Shown: positions 15,863 through 28,765, counted from the stretch's first letter. The stretch is 64,000 nt of DNA from Streptomyces sp. NBC_00691 (GCF_036226665.1 NZ_CP109007.1:4752501-4816500); one strand, 5' to 3'. The notes: generated from the letters alone by a model not told the origin. Numbers and translations: made by a program.

Positions 15863-16780
15863 ATGAACGTGCCCGTATGGAAGCGCGCGGGTGTGGCCGT
15901 GACGGCCGTGGCCGTCGTCACCGGAGTCGCGGGGTGTCAGGACGGGGACGGGAAGGCCGCCGGCGCCGACGGCGCGCAGACGCAGAGCCTCGGGGACATC
16001 ACGAAGGTCATCAGGGCCGCGTACGAGAAGACCTCGGCCGCCAAGTCCGCGAAGATCCGGATGACGATGGCCCTGCCGGCCGGCCTCGAAGGCGGCGGCA
16101 CCATGGAGATGACCGGTGTCCAGGGCTGGGACCCGGCCGTCATGGACATCACCGTCAAGGGCTCGATGCTGGGCGCGGCCGGCGGCGGTTCCGACACGAT
16201 GCGCATGATCATGCTCGACAACGTCATGTACATGGACATGGGCGCCGAGCAGGCCGCCGAGATGGACGGCAAGCGCTGGCTGAAGCTCGACATGCGGGCG
16301 GCGGGGGAGGCCTCCGGCGACAAGTCCCTGTCGAAGTCGATGACCGGCGGCCTGGAGAACATGAACCAGGACCCGGCCAAGCAGCTCGCCCTGCTCCTGG
16401 ACTCGCCCAACCTGAAGCACCTCGGGGCCGAGAAGGTCGACGGCGCCCAGGCCCAGCACTACAAGGGCACGCTGACCCTGGAGCAGATGGTCGCCGCCAA
16501 CAAGTCCCTGGACGTGCTGTCCGAGAAGGAACGGGCGGACCTGGTGGAGAGCGCCAAGAAGTCCGGCATCACGGCGTACGACACCGAGGTCTGGGTCCGT
16601 GAGGACGGCTACCCGGCCCGGATGGACGTCGGAATGAAGTCCGCGCAGGGCACTGTGAAGATGGGGATGCACTTCTCCGACTACGGAGCCCAGGCCACCG
16701 TCCAGGCCCCGCCGGCCAAGGACACCGTGGACCTCTTCGAGAAGCTGAAGGGTCTCGGCGCGGGGGGCGGTCAGGCCTGA
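15863..16780 (+). CDS. Secreted lipoprotein, LppX/LprG-like fold suspected
   Basis: A 305-residue protein with a signal peptide and lipobox TGVAGC, giving lipidation at C25. The mature part is rich in K, M and G. Segments such as VIRAAYEKTSAAKSAKIRMTM and WVREDGYPARMDV resemble the LppX/LprAFG-type half-barrel lipoproteins. Those carry lipids or act as surface sensors in Actinobacteria. It sits between rplA and rplJ, a position where Streptomyces genomes commonly have such a lipoprotein. The ATG at 15863 is preceded by GGGGATC. The function is inferred only. Confidence 0.75.
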   Translation: MNVPVWKRAGVAVTAVAVVTGVAGCQDGDGKAAGADGAQTQSLGDITKVIRAAYEKTSAAKSAKIRMTMALPAGLEGGGTMEMTGVQGWDPAVMDITVKGSMLGAAGGGSDTMRMIMLDNVMYMDMGAEQAAEMDGKRWLKLDMRAAGEASGDKSLSKSMTGGLENMNQDPAKQLALLLDSPNLKHLGAEKVDGAQAQHYKGTLTLEQMVAANKSLDVLSEKERADLVESAKKSGITAYDTEVWVREDGYPARMDVGMKSAQGTVKMGMHFSDYGAQATVQAPPAKDTVDLFEKLKGLGAGGGQA

Positions 16781-16860
16781 TCCGCCTGGGGCGTCCGGGG
16801 GCGGTCAGGGCGGATTTGCCCCCGGGCGCATCGGTCACGTACTCTTCCGAGGAAGCCAAA

Positions 16861-17010
16861 GACCGCTGGTCGTCACTGTGCCGTCAAGGTGCGGTGGCCG
16901 AAGGATTCGCTGGTACGCGAACGACCCGCGCAGGTGATTGTGGATGAGTTCCCGGATCCTCGTGATGCGGTCGAGCTGAGCCCCGAGCGCCTGCGCCCGG
17001 GGCGTTTTTG
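16861..17010 (+). ncRNA. L10 leader of rplJ-rplL
   Basis: The 200 nt before rplJ are non-coding. They contain a structured GC-rich segment ending in a hairpin GCCCCG...CGGGGC (16980-17003) and a T5 run (17005-17009). This is the layout of the L10 leader, where L10(L7/L12)4 binding controls rplJL expression. The hairpin lies where an attenuator would act, 56 nt before the rplJ start. Confidence 0.75.
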
Positions 17011-17064
17011 TTGTGGCAGCCCCTTCTGAGCGGTCCTCATCACCCGGAAGGAGGCCGACGCTCT

Positions 17065-17595
17065 ATGGCAAGGCCCGACAAGGCTGCCGCGGTAGCCGAG
17101 CTTGAGGACAAGTTCCGCAGCTCGAACGCCGTCGTGCTGACCTCGTACACGGGGCTCACCGTGGCGCAGCTGAAGACGCTGCGTCGTTCGCTCGGTGAGA
17201 ACGCCCAGTACGCCGTGGTGAAGAACACGCTGACCAAGATTGCGGCCAACCAGGCCGGCATCTCCGCGCTGGACGACCAGCTTGCTGGTTCGACCGCGGC
17301 CGCCTTCGTCACCGGTGACCCGGTGGAGTCGGCGAAGGCTCTGCGTGACTTCGCCAAGGAGAACCCGAACCTCGTCATCAAGGGCGGTGTCCTTGATGGC
17401 AAGGCGCTGTCCGCCGACGAGTTCAAGAAGCTCGCGGACCTCGAGTCCCGCGAGGTTCTGCTCAGCAAGCTGGCCGGCGCGTTCAAGGGCAAGCAGTCCC
17501 AGACTGCCTCGCTCCTGCAGGCGCTGCCGTCGAAGTTCGTCCGCACCGCGGAGGCGCTTCGCGTCAAGCTCGCCGAGCAGGGCGGTGCCGAGTAA
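17065..17595 (+). CDS. rplJ: 50S ribosomal protein L10
   Basis: A 176-residue L10, the base of the L7/L12 stalk and the likely autogenous repressor of this operon. It starts MARPDKAAAVAELEDKF. The rRNA-binding N-terminal domain is visible through YAVVKNTLTKIAA. The C-terminal helix LLQALPSKFVRTAEALRVKLAEQ binds L7/L12 dimers. The ATG at 17065 follows a GGAAGGAGG site. rplL follows 109 nt downstream. Confidence 0.97.
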   Translation: MARPDKAAAVAELEDKFRSSNAVVLTSYTGLTVAQLKTLRRSLGENAQYAVVKNTLTKIAANQAGISALDDQLAGSTAAAFVTGDPVESAKALRDFAKENPNLVIKGGVLDGKALSADEFKKLADLESREVLLSKLAGAFKGKQSQTASLLQALPSKFVRTAEALRVKLAEQGGAE

Positions 17596-17704
17596 TTCGG
17601 CTCGCGTCATGATCTGTGCCGCCTAGGCACAGGTCGTAGCGGGCCGTAACGCCCGCCTCTCTATACATCCGGCACCTGCCGAATTAGTGGAAGGATCGCC
17701 CATC

Positions 17705-18088
17705 ATGGCGAAGCTCTCTCAGGACGACCTCCTCGCCCAGTTCGAGGAGATGACCCTCATCGAGCTCTCCGAGTTCGTGAAGGCCTTCGAGGAGAAGTTC
17801 GACGTCACCGCCGCCGCGGCCGTCGCCGTCGCCGGCCCGGCGCAGGGTGGCGCCGCCCCCGAGGCCGAGGCCGAGCAGGACGAGTTCGACGTCATCCTCG
17901 AGGGTGCCGGCGACAAGAAGATCCAGGTCATCAAGGTCGTGCGTGAGCTCACCTCCCTGGGCCTCAAGGAGGCCAAGGACCTCGTCGACGGCACCCCGAA
18001 GCCGGTCCTCGAGAAGGTCGCGAAGGAGGCCGCCGAGAAGGCTGCCGAGTCCCTCAAGGCCGCCGGCGCCTCCGTCACGGTCAAGTAA
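17705..18088 (+). CDS. rplL: 50S ribosomal protein L7/L12
   Basis: A 127-residue stalk protein that recruits translation GTPases. It has an N-terminal dimerisation domain (LSQDDLLAQFEEMTLIELSEFVKAFEEKF), an Ala/Gly/Pro-rich hinge (about 38-58), and a globular C-terminal domain with KIQVIKVVRELTSLGLKEAKDLVD. The ATG at 17705 has GGAAGGAT upstream. It is followed by an attenuator-type hairpin before rpoB. Confidence 0.97.
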   Translation: MAKLSQDDLLAQFEEMTLIELSEFVKAFEEKFDVTAAAAVAVAGPAQGGAAPEAEAEQDEFDVILEGAGDKKIQVIKVVRELTSLGLKEAKDLVDGTPKPVLEKVAKEAAEKAAESLKAAGASVTVK

Positions 18089-18141
18089 GACCGTTTCGAG
18101 TCGCTGAAGCTGACTCCTGCCCCCGTGTAACGCGGGGGCAT

Positions 18142-18177
18142 CGAAAGGCGATCACCCTTCTGGGTGGTCGCCTTTCG
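18142..18177 (+). terminator. Attenuator/terminator between rplL and rpoB
   Basis: CGAAAGGCGATCACCC pairs with GGGTGGTCGCCTTTCG around a short loop. In many bacteria a partial terminator at this place sets the ratio of L7/L12 to RNA polymerase. Confidence 0.85.
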
Positions 18178-18427
18178 GCGTTCCCCGGGAAGGGCGTGGC
18201 GGGGGCTCCGAGGGCCGCCGGGAGCGGAGTATGGTGATCTTCGCCGTGCGCCCCGCAGACCGGGGGGCCTTGACGAACCGCACGCAGCGCGCAATTCTCA
18301 GGACGCGTCGTCACAACGATCCGTTTCCGAGGCATGGATCGACGACTGAACGGGCAGTATCGAGGTGCGCCGCACGGCGCGAGGTACCGCGGAGTTGAGA
18401 GCAACGAGGGTCGCGAATTATTCGCCC

Positions 18428-18456
18428 TGGACATCAGTGAGCCAAGTGGCTACACT
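18428..18456 (+). promoter_or_regulatory. Candidate rpoB promoter
   Basis: TGGACA (18428-18433) and TACACT (18451-18456) are separated by 17 nt, close to the vegetative sigma consensus. It lies 182 nt upstream of the rpoB start codon, giving a long untranslated leader. Confidence 0.55.
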
Positions 18457-18637
18457 GACCCTTTGCGCTGCCTGTTAGCTGCCCCCTGCCCGTCACCAGG
18501 GGCATACCTTCGCATCCGCTTCGTGGACCGACCCTGTCTGAGCTGGCCTTTCGGTCGTATCAGGAAAAGTCTGCCGTGAAGCGATGCAGGGGACCGGTAC
18601 GCGCGTAGTGAGTCCGAGCCCTCGGAAGGACCCCCTC

Positions 18638-21600
18638 TTGGCCGCCTCGCGCAACGCCTCGACCAATACGAACAACGGCGCAAGCACCGCCCCGCTGCGC
18701 ATCTCTTTTGCAAAGATCAGGGAGCCCCTCGAGGTTCCGAACCTCCTCGCGCTGCAGACCGAGAGCTTTGACTGGCTGCTCGGCAACGCCGCCTGGAAGG
18801 CTCGCGTCGAGGCTGCCCTTGAGTCGGGACAGGACGTCCCCAGGAAGTCCGGTCTGGAGGAGATCTTCGAGGAGATCTCTCCGATCGAGGACTTCTCCGG
18901 GTCGATGTCGCTGACCTTCCGCGACCACCGCTTCGAGCCGCCGAAGAACTCGATCGACGAGTGCAAGGACCGTGACTTCACGTACGGCGCCCCGCTCTTC
19001 GTCACGGCCGAGTTCACCAACAACGAGACCGGCGAGATCAAGTCCCAGACGGTCTTCATGGGCGACTTCCCGCTCATGACGAACAAGGGCACCTTCGTCA
19101 TCAACGGCACCGAGCGTGTCGTGGTGTCGCAGCTGGTCCGTTCGCCGGGTGTCTACTTCGACTCCTCCATCGACAAGACGTCCGACAAGGACATCTTCTC
19201 CGCCAAGATCATCCCGTCCCGGGGTGCCTGGCTGGAGATGGAGATCGACAAGCGCGACCTGGTCGGTGTCCGCATCGACCGCAAGCGCAAGCAGTCCGTC
19301 ACCGTCCTCCTCAAGGCTCTCGGCTGGACCACCGAGCAGATCCTGCAGGAGTTCGGCGAGTACGAGTCCATGCGCGCCACCCTGGAGAAGGACCACACCC
19401 AGGGCCAGGACGACGCGCTGCTCGACATCTACCGCAAGCTGCGTCCGGGCGAGCCGCCGACCCGCGAGGCCGCTCAGACGCTGCTCGAGAACCTCTACTT
19501 CAACCCGAAGCGCTACGACCTCGCCAAGGTCGGCCGCTACAAGGTGAACAAGAAGCTCGGCGCCGACGAGCCGCTGGACGCCGGCGTGCTCACCACCGAC
19601 GACGTCATCGCCACGATCAAGTACCTGGTCAAGCTCCACGCGGGCGAGACCGAGACGATCGGCGAGAACGGCAACGAGATCGTCGTCGAGACCGACGACA
19701 TCGACCACTTCGGCAACCGTCGTCTGCGCAACGTCGGCGAGCTCATCCAGAACCAGGTCCGCACGGGTCTGGCTCGTATGGAGCGCGTCGTGCGTGAGCG
19801 CATGACCACCCAGGACGTCGAGGCGATCACGCCGCAGACCCTGATCAACATCCGGCCGGTCGTCGCCTCCATCAAGGAGTTCTTCGGCACCAGCCAGCTG
19901 TCGCAGTTCATGGACCAGAACAACCCGCTGTCGGGTCTGACGCACAAGCGTCGTCTCTCGGCGCTGGGCCCTGGTGGTCTGTCCCGTGAGCGGGCCGGCT
20001 TCGAGGTCCGAGACGTGCACCCGTCCCACTACGGACGCATGTGCCCGATCGAGACCCCCGAAGGCCCGAACATCGGTCTGATCGGTTCGCTCGCCTCGTA
20101 CGGCCGCGTCAACGCGTTCGGCTTCATCGAGACGCCGTACCGCAAGGTCGTCGACGGCCAGGTCACCGACGAGGTCGACTACGTCACCGCCGACGAGGAG
20201 GACCGCTTCGTCATCGCGCAGGCCAACGCCGCGCTCAACGACGACATGCGGCTCACCGAGAACCGCGTCCTGGTGCGTAAGCGTGGCGGCGAGGTCGACT
20301 ACGTCCTGCCGTCCGAGGTCGACTACATGGACGTCTCGCCGCGCCAGATGGTGTCGGTCGCGACCGCCATGATCCCGTTCCTCGAGCACGACGACGCCAA
20401 CCGTGCCCTCATGGGCGCGAACATGATGCGTCAGGCGGTGCCGCTGATCAAGTCCGAGGCCCCGCTCGTCGGCACCGGCATGGAGTACCGCTGCGCCACC
20501 GACGCCGGCGACGTGCTCAAGGCCGAGAAGGACGGTGTCGTCCAGGAGCTGTCGGCCGACTACGTCACGGTCGCCAACGACGACGGCACGTACATCACGT
20601 ACCGCCTGCACAAGTTCTCGCGCTCGAACCAGGGCACCTCGGTCAACCAGAAGGTCGTCGTCGACGAGGGCGACCGTGTGATCGAGGGCCAGGTCCTCGC
20701 CGACGGTCCCGCCACCGAAGACGGCGAGATGGCGCTCGGCAAGAACCTGCTCGTGGCGTTCATGCCGTGGGAGGGTCACAACTACGAGGACGCGATCATC
20801 CTGTCGCAGCGCCTCGTGCAGGACGACGTCCTCTCCTCGATCCACATCGAGGAGCACGAGGTCGACGCCCGTGACACCAAGCTCGGCCCGGAGGAGATCA
20901 CCCGGGACATCCCGAACGTCTCCGAGGAGGTCCTCGCGGACCTCGACGAGCGCGGCATCATCCGTATCGGTGCCGAGGTCGTCGCCGGCGACATCCTCGT
21001 CGGCAAGGTCACGCCCAAGGGCGAGACGGAGCTGACGCCGGAGGAGCGCCTGCTCCGCGCGATCTTCGGTGAGAAGGCCCGTGAGGTCCGTGACACCTCG
21101 CTGAAGGTGCCCCACGGCGAGATCGGCAAGATCATCGGCGTGCGCGTCTTCGACCGCGAGGAGGGCGACGAGCTTCCCCCGGGCGTGAACCAGCTGGTCC
21201 GCGTCTACGTCGCCCAGAAGCGCAAGATCACCGATGGTGACAAGCTCGCCGGCCGTCACGGCAACAAGGGTGTCATCTCCAAGATCCTTCCGATCGAGGA
21301 CATGCCCTTCCTCGAGGACGGCACCCCGGTCGACATCATCCTCAACCCGCTGGGTGTCCCGTCCCGAATGAACCCGGGACAGGTCCTGGAGATCCACCTC
21401 GGCTGGCTCGCCAGCCGCGGCTGGGACGTCTCCGGTCTCGCGGACGACTGGGCGCAGCGCCTCCAGGCGATCGGCGCCGACCAGGTCGCCCCGGGCACCA
21501 ACGTCGCCACCCCGGTGTTCGACGGTGCGCGTGAGGACGAGCTCGCGGGCCTGCTGAACCACACCATCCCGAACCGCGACGGCGAGCGCATGGTGCAGCC

Positions 21601-22120
21601 GACCGGTAAGGCGAGGCTGTTCGACGGCCGCTCCGGCGAGCCGTTCCCGGACCCGATCTCCATCGGGTACATGTACATCCTCAAGCTCCACCACCTGGTC
21701 GACGACAAGCTCCACGCGCGTTCGACCGGCCCGTACTCGATGATCACCCAGCAGCCGCTGGGTGGTAAGGCCCAGTTCGGTGGCCAGCGCTTCGGTGAGA
21801 TGGAGGTGTGGGCGCTTGAGGCTTATGGCGCCGCGTACGCCCTCCAGGAGCTGCTGACGATCAAGTCCGACGACGTGACCGGCCGCGTGAAGGTCTACGA
21901 GGCCATCGTCAAGGGCGAGAACATCCCTGAGCCCGGCATCCCCGAGTCCTTCAAGGTGCTCATCAAGGAGATGCAGTCCCTGTGCCTCAACGTGGAGGTG
22001 CTGTCCTCGGACGGCATGTCCATCGAGATGCGCGACACCGACGAGGACGTCTTCCGCGCAGCGGAGGAGCTCGGCATCGACCTGTCCCGGCGCGAGCCGA
22101 GCAGCGTCGAAGAGGTCTGA
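18638..22120 (+). CDS. rpoB: DNA-directed RNA polymerase subunit beta
   Basis: A 1160-residue beta subunit. The TTG at 18638 gives LAASRNAS..., read as MAASRNAS, the length and N terminus of Streptomyces RpoB, with GGAAGGA upstream. An upstream in-frame start at 18584 would add 18 residues and is less likely. The rifampicin pocket is at about 417-450 (GTSQLSQFMDQNNPLSGLTHKRR, RRLSALGPGGL). It carries the usual sensitive-type D, H and S residues. The C-terminal part has HNYEDAIILS and GGKAQFGGQRFGEMEVWALEAYGA. rpoC follows 107 nt later. Confidence 0.98.
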   Translation: MAASRNASTNTNNGASTAPLRISFAKIREPLEVPNLLALQTESFDWLLGNAAWKARVEAALESGQDVPRKSGLEEIFEEISPIEDFSGSMSLTFRDHRFEPPKNSIDECKDRDFTYGAPLFVTAEFTNNETGEIKSQTVFMGDFPLMTNKGTFVINGTERVVVSQLVRSPGVYFDSSIDKTSDKDIFSAKIIPSRGAWLEMEIDKRDLVGVRIDRKRKQSVTVLLKALGWTTEQILQEFGEYESMRATLEKDHTQGQDDALLDIYRKLRPGEPPTREAAQTLLENLYFNPKRYDLAKVGRYKVNKKLGADEPLDAGVLTTDDVIATIKYLVKLHAGETETIGENGNEIVVETDDIDHFGNRRLRNVGELIQNQVRTGLARMERVVRERMTTQDVEAITPQTLINIRPVVASIKEFFGTSQLSQFMDQNNPLSGLTHKRRLSALGPGGLSRERAGFEVRDVHPSHYGRMCPIETPEGPNIGLIGSLASYGRVNAFGFIETPYRKVVDGQVTDEVDYVTADEEDRFVIAQANAALNDDMRLTENRVLVRKRGGEVDYVLPSEVDYMDVSPRQMVSVATAMIPFLEHDDANRALMGANMMRQAVPLIKSEAPLVGTGMEYRCATDAGDVLKAEKDGVVQELSADYVTVANDDGTYITYRLHKFSRSNQGTSVNQKVVVDEGDRVIEGQVLADGPATEDGEMALGKNLLVAFMPWEGHNYEDAIILSQRLVQDDVLSSIHIEEHEVDARDTKLGPEEITRDIPNVSEEVLADLDERGIIRIGAEVVAGDILVGKVTPKGETELTPEERLLRAIFGEKAREVRDTSLKVPHGEIGKIIGVRVFDREEGDELPPGVNQLVRVYVAQKRKITDGDKLAGRHGNKGVISKILPIEDMPFLEDGTPVDIILNPLGVPSRMNPGQVLEIHLGWLASRGWDVSGLADDWAQRLQAIGADQVAPGTNVATPVFDGAREDELAGLLNHTIPNRDGERMVQPTGKARLFDGRSGEPFPDPISIGYMYILKLHHLVDDKLHARSTGPYSMITQQPLGGKAQFGGQRFGEMEVWALEAYGAAYALQELLTIKSDDVTGRVKVYEAIVKGENIPEPGIPESFKVLIKEMQSLCLNVEVLSSDGMSIEMRDTDEDVFRAAEELGIDLSRREPSSVEEV

Positions 22121-22227
22121 CGGGAGTTCGGTCGGGGGCTCGGCGTTTCACCGCTGAGTCCCCGGCCGGCCCCAGGACCCCCGTATCAGACCCCAAGCCT
22201 TACAACCCTGAGAGGGATTGACGCATA

Positions 22228-26127
<3,900 letters not shown>

Positions 26128-26140
26128 GCGAGTCGCTTGA

Positions 26141-26179
26141 CCGAAGGGCGGTCACCCCGATGGGGTGGCCGCCCTTCGG
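26141..26179. terminator. Bidirectional terminator between rpoC and the tail cluster
   Basis: CCGAAGGGCGGTCACCCC pairs with GGGGTGGCCGCCCTTCGG around a tiny loop. It lies 14 nt after the rpoC stop and 10 nt after the stop of the convergent last tail-cluster gene, so it can end both transcripts. Confidence 0.88.
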
Positions 26180-26188
26180 CGTACCCGG

Positions 26189-26452
26189 TCAGCGGGCGGC
26201 GAGTTCCCACACCGCGACGAGCGCACCGGCGCTCGCGGCCAGCGCGGCGATGCTGGTCAGGGGCCAGCGGGCGCGTTCCAGGTCGTCGAGGCGGGCCTCG
26301 TGGTCGGCGAGCTGCCGGTCGGTCTGGTCGCTGCGCTGCACGAGCAGCGCGAGCGAGCCGTCGACCCGGGCGAAGCCGGCCTCCAGGGTGCCGCGGAGCC
26401 GTTCCAGTTCGAGGGCGACGGCGACGGGGTCGTTCGGGTCAGGATCGGTCAT
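26189..26452 (-). CDS. Small XhlA/hemolysin-like membrane protein of the lysis module
   Basis: An 87-residue protein from the ATG at 26452; a GTG at 26458 would add two residues. Residues about 10-60 form an amphipathic coiled coil (VALELERLRGTLEAGFARVD, QRSDQTDRQLADHEARLDDLE), followed by one C-terminal membrane span, IAALAASAGALVAVWEL. This matches the XhlA-like accessory holin layout found beside phage lysins. Its start overlaps the stop of the upstream holin-like gene (26439). It is the last gene of the tail cluster. Confidence 0.7.
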   Translation of the reverse strand: MTDPDPNDPVAVALELERLRGTLEAGFARVDGSLALLVQRSDQTDRQLADHEARLDDLERARWPLTSIAALAASAGALVAVWELAAR

Positions 26453-26726
26453 CGGCACCTCCCTCGGACGGGAGGCCGGCCTGGCCTGCCGGCAGGCCGA
26501 CCGGGCCGGGGGTACCGCTGTCGGTGCGGAGCCAGGACGGGAGCAGGTTCTGCACCAGGTCCAGGGCCATCACGCGGGCCAGTCCGCCGGCGACGGCCAG
26601 CGCCCCGGCGACCCAGGGGAGGGTCGCCGGGATGCCGGAGGCGTCGACGATCGCGGGGAGCACGACGGCGATGCCGACGGCGGTCTGGAGGACGGTACGG
26701 GCCGTGCGCTGGGCGGCATCGGACAT
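26439..26726 (-). CDS. Holin-like small membrane protein
   Basis: A 95-residue protein, MSDAAQRTARTVLQTAVG..., with two hydrophobic segments (about 12-31, AVGIAVVLPAIVDASGI, and 36-53, LPWVAGALAVAGGLARVMAL). A charged, Gly/Pro-rich tail follows. The position directly after the amidase gene and the two-helix topology are those of a phage holin, which would release the lysin through the membrane. It has no specific family motif. The start at 26726 lies 23 nt after the amidase stop with GGAG upstream (AGAGGAGACC). Confidence 0.7.
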   Translation of the reverse strand: MSDAAQRTARTVLQTAVGIAVVLPAIVDASGIPATLPWVAGALAVAGGLARVMALDLVQNLLPSWLRTDSGTPGPVGLPAGQAGLPSEGGADDRS

Positions 26727-26749
26727 CGGGGTCTCCTCTGGTGCGGGGG

Positions 26750-27661
26750 TTACTTCGTGTACGGGACCTTGAGCGCGCTCCAGGACGCGGCGCCGGGGAT
26801 GCCGTCGGCGTCGGAGCCGCGGAAGCCGAGCTTGCGCTGCCACTTCGCGTAGCTGAGCCGGTCGGCCTCGCTCCAGCGGGGGCCGGGGCCGACGGTGTAC
26901 GCGGCGCAGCCCTCGGCGACGAGTCGGCGGCCCATGGCCGTGATGACCGGGGAGCTCGTCTCCTTGCGGAAGAACGAGGTGCCGGGGAACGGCTGGAGGC
27001 GGGGGGCGGTGGGCTTGCCGCTGCCGGGGGCGGGCCGGGCCGGGGCCTTGGCGAGCCGGGTCTGGACGCGCCCGCGGAGGGTCGGCATGCCGAAGCCCTT
27101 GGGGTCGTTCTTCCAGTCGGACCATTCCAGGTGGCCGATGACGGACTTGGCGCCCCAGCCGTGGGCCCGGCAGAGGGCGGCGGAGACCCGTTCGATGGCG
27201 TCGAGCTGGGCGGCCGGCCAGGGGTCGGTGCCGTTGCCGAGGTTGACGCACTCGAAGCCGTAGAAGCGGGAGTTGCCGTCGACGGCGCCGCGGCTGCCCT
27301 GGTGTTCGCGGGGGGTGGGCGGCCGGTCCCCGTACGTCTCGGTGATCACGGCCTGGAGGACGGAGGGGTCGCCGCCGCCGGCGTGGTTGGCGCGTCCGTC
27401 GGCGACCAGATGGACGGTGCCGTCCTTGGTGATGACGCCGTGGCAGAGCGGTCCGGGCAGGCCCTCGTAGCCGTTGAAGCACATCTCGACGGAGGAGGCG
27501 GCGCCGGAGCTGACGGTGTGGTGGATCATCACGCCGGTGACCGGGCCCCAGGCGCCGGCGTGGTTGCGGTTGTGGGAGCGCCAGCCGGGGTGTTCGACGA
27601 CGGTGACGCCTTCGGCGCGGAGTGCGGCGAGGAGCCGGTCCGCTGGGAGAGGAGTGGCCAT
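26750..27661 (-). CDS. N-acetylmuramoyl-L-alanine amidase (PGRP/Amidase_2 endolysin)
   Basis: A 303-residue peptidoglycan amidase cleaving between MurNAc and L-Ala. The catalytic domain at about 25-190 holds the zinc residues in GVMIHHTVS (H47/H48), then HLVADGRANHAGGG and the distal GHLEWSDWKNDP. An Ala/Pro linker (about 200-220) leads to a C-terminal peptidoglycan-binding-like repeat with EADRLSYAKWQRKLGF and DADGIPGAASW. There is no signal peptide, so it needs a holin, supplied by the next genes. It may act in particle release from producers, or as a cell-wall enzyme on target cells. Confidence 0.9.
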   Translation of the reverse strand: MATPLPADRLLAALRAEGVTVVEHPGWRSHNRNHAGAWGPVTGVMIHHTVSSGAASSVEMCFNGYEGLPGPLCHGVITKDGTVHLVADGRANHAGGGDPSVLQAVITETYGDRPPTPREHQGSRGAVDGNSRFYGFECVNLGNGTDPWPAAQLDAIERVSAALCRAHGWGAKSVIGHLEWSDWKNDPKGFGMPTLRGRVQTRLAKAPARPAPGSGKPTAPRLQPFPGTSFFRKETSSPVITAMGRRLVAEGCAAYTVGPGPRWSEADRLSYAKWQRKLGFRGSDADGIPGAASWSALKVPYTK

Positions 27662-27686
27662 CTGATGTCCTCCGGACATGAAAAAG

Positions 27687-27708
27687 GCCCGCGCGGAGGC
27701 CGGCGGGC
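27687..27708 (-). terminator. Hairpin with T run before the amidase gene
   Basis: GCCCGC and GCGGGC pair across a 10-nt loop. Read on the minus strand, TTTTTC follows the stem. It lies between the 27727 gene and the amidase, so it may lower lysis-gene expression relative to structural genes. Confidence 0.5.
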
Positions 27709-27726
27709 GTACGGGTGGGTTGGGTG

Positions 27727-28161
27727 CTACGGCACGGGGGCGGGGTCCGGGGCGGGCTCGGGCGCGGGTTCCGGCGTGGGCTCGGGCTCGGGTTCCGGGG
27801 CCGGCGGCGCCCAGGCCGCGCACAGCGTGGCGCAGGCGGATCGTCGGGCTTCGAAGTCGGCGAGCGCGGCCGTCACGGCCCGCTGGGAGGCGGCCGGGTC
27901 GGGGACGACCGGGGCGCCGTTCAGCGCGTCCACGATGACCATGCCGGAGCCCCGCAGGACGGCGTCGCCCGTGCCCCTCTCGGTGACCTCGGCGGTGACG
28001 TACACCGACGGGTACTGCCCGGTGACCGGGTCGCGCTGGAGGGCGTGGCCCAGGCTGTTGTCGTAGACGCGTACGTCGACGGTGTGGCCGCCCTCGGTGA
28101 CGGTGGCGCGGCCCGCGTAGTCGATGGCCACGCCCCAGGGCTCGGTGGGGTCGATGTTCAC
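27727..28161 (-). CDS. Tail-cluster protein of unknown function with Pro/Glu repeat tail
   Basis: A 144-residue protein. The first 75 residues look like a beta-rich domain (PWGVAIDYAGRATVTEGGHTVDVRVYDNSLG). The middle is alpha-helical with two cysteines (RRSACATLCAAW), and the last 30 residues are Pro/Glu repeats (PEPEPEPTPEPAPEPAP). It lies between the tail-tip genes and the lysis genes, where siphophages often encode small tail-associated or fibre-assembly proteins. I do not recognise the family. Confidence 0.75.
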   Translation of the reverse strand: MNIDPTEPWGVAIDYAGRATVTEGGHTVDVRVYDNSLGHALQRDPVTGQYPSVYVTAEVTERGTGDAVLRGSGMVIVDALNGAPVVPDPAASQRAVTAALADFEARRSACATLCAAWAPPAPEPEPEPTPEPAPEPAPDPAPVP

Positions 28162-28195
28162 AGGGTGCTCCTTGTGCTCTTCGGCGGGCGGGGGA

Positions 28196-28765
28196 TCAGG
28201 TCTGGGCGCCGTGGATGAGGACGGGCTGGGCGTAGACCGTGCCGCCGGTGGCCTGGGCCTGGATCTCGATGTTCATGGTCTGGCCGAACCGGGTCTTCAT
28301 GTCGCCGGGCAGCAGGCCGATGTAGTCGTAGGTGGTGCCCGCGGTGACCGGGGGCCCGAACGGGACGCTGTCCACGAGGACCCGCACCTGGCCGGTGGCG
28401 CCGCTGGACGCCGCCGTGCTGATGGCGAGCCGCAGCTTCGGCTGCCAGATGGGGTTGGAGCAGCGGGCGATGGTCGTGAAGGCGCCGGCGGTGGTGGAGG
28501 GCCACTTGGCCGGGTCGCTGGCCAGTGGCGGCATCAGCTGCAGCCAGGGCCGGGCGAGACCGCCGGTCAGGATGTCGTCCGCGAAGATCTCGTGGTTGTA
28601 GCCGTCGAAGATCCGGAACAGCGGCCGGGTGATGGTGACGCTCTCGGACGGGGTGGGACGGAACTCGTTGACCGCGGGGCGGGTGTTCACCGCGGTCGAC
28701 AGGGCCTTGAGGCGGCGTTCCATCTGGTTGAGCCGGTCGATGATGTCCTCGGGCAACTGGGGCAT
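28196..28765 (-). CDS. Tail-associated protein with N-terminal coiled coil
   Basis: A 189-residue protein. Residues 5-30 (PEDIIDRLNQMERRLKALST) form a short coiled coil that could trimerise. The rest is beta-rich with segments such as TRPLFRIFDGYNHEIFADD and LRLAISTAASSGATGQVRVL, which looks like a jelly-roll-type receptor-binding or fibre head. Its ATG overlaps the last base of the upstream hub gene stop (28765). It is probably part of the tail tip. The fold is inferred from residue pattern only. Confidence 0.75.
   Translation of the reverse strand: MPQLPEDIIDRLNQMERRLKALSTAVNTRPAVNEFRPTPSESVTITRPLFRIFDGYNHEIFADDILTGGLARPWLQLMPPLASDPAKWPSTTAGAFTTIARCSNPIWQPKLRLAISTAASSGATGQVRVLVDSVPFGPPVTAGTTYDYIGLLPGDMKTRFGQTMNIEIQAQATGGTVYAQPVLIHGAQT

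Larger units (their letters stand above)
18089..18637 (+). promoter_or_regulatory. rplL-rpoB intergenic region with attenuator and rpoB leader
   Basis: This 549-nt gap holds no supported gene. It has a small hairpin at 18120-18138 and a strong hairpin at 18142-18177. A promoter-like pair then lies at 18428-18456, and a long leader runs to the rpoB TTG start at 18638. The layout fits partial termination after rplJL plus separate transcription of rpoBC. Confidence 0.7.

Noticed and set aside
18560..21715. A long minus-strand reading frame opposite rpoB
   Set aside because: It is the GC-rich antisense frame of a well-conserved gene; it has no recognisable domain and is explained by third-position GC bias.
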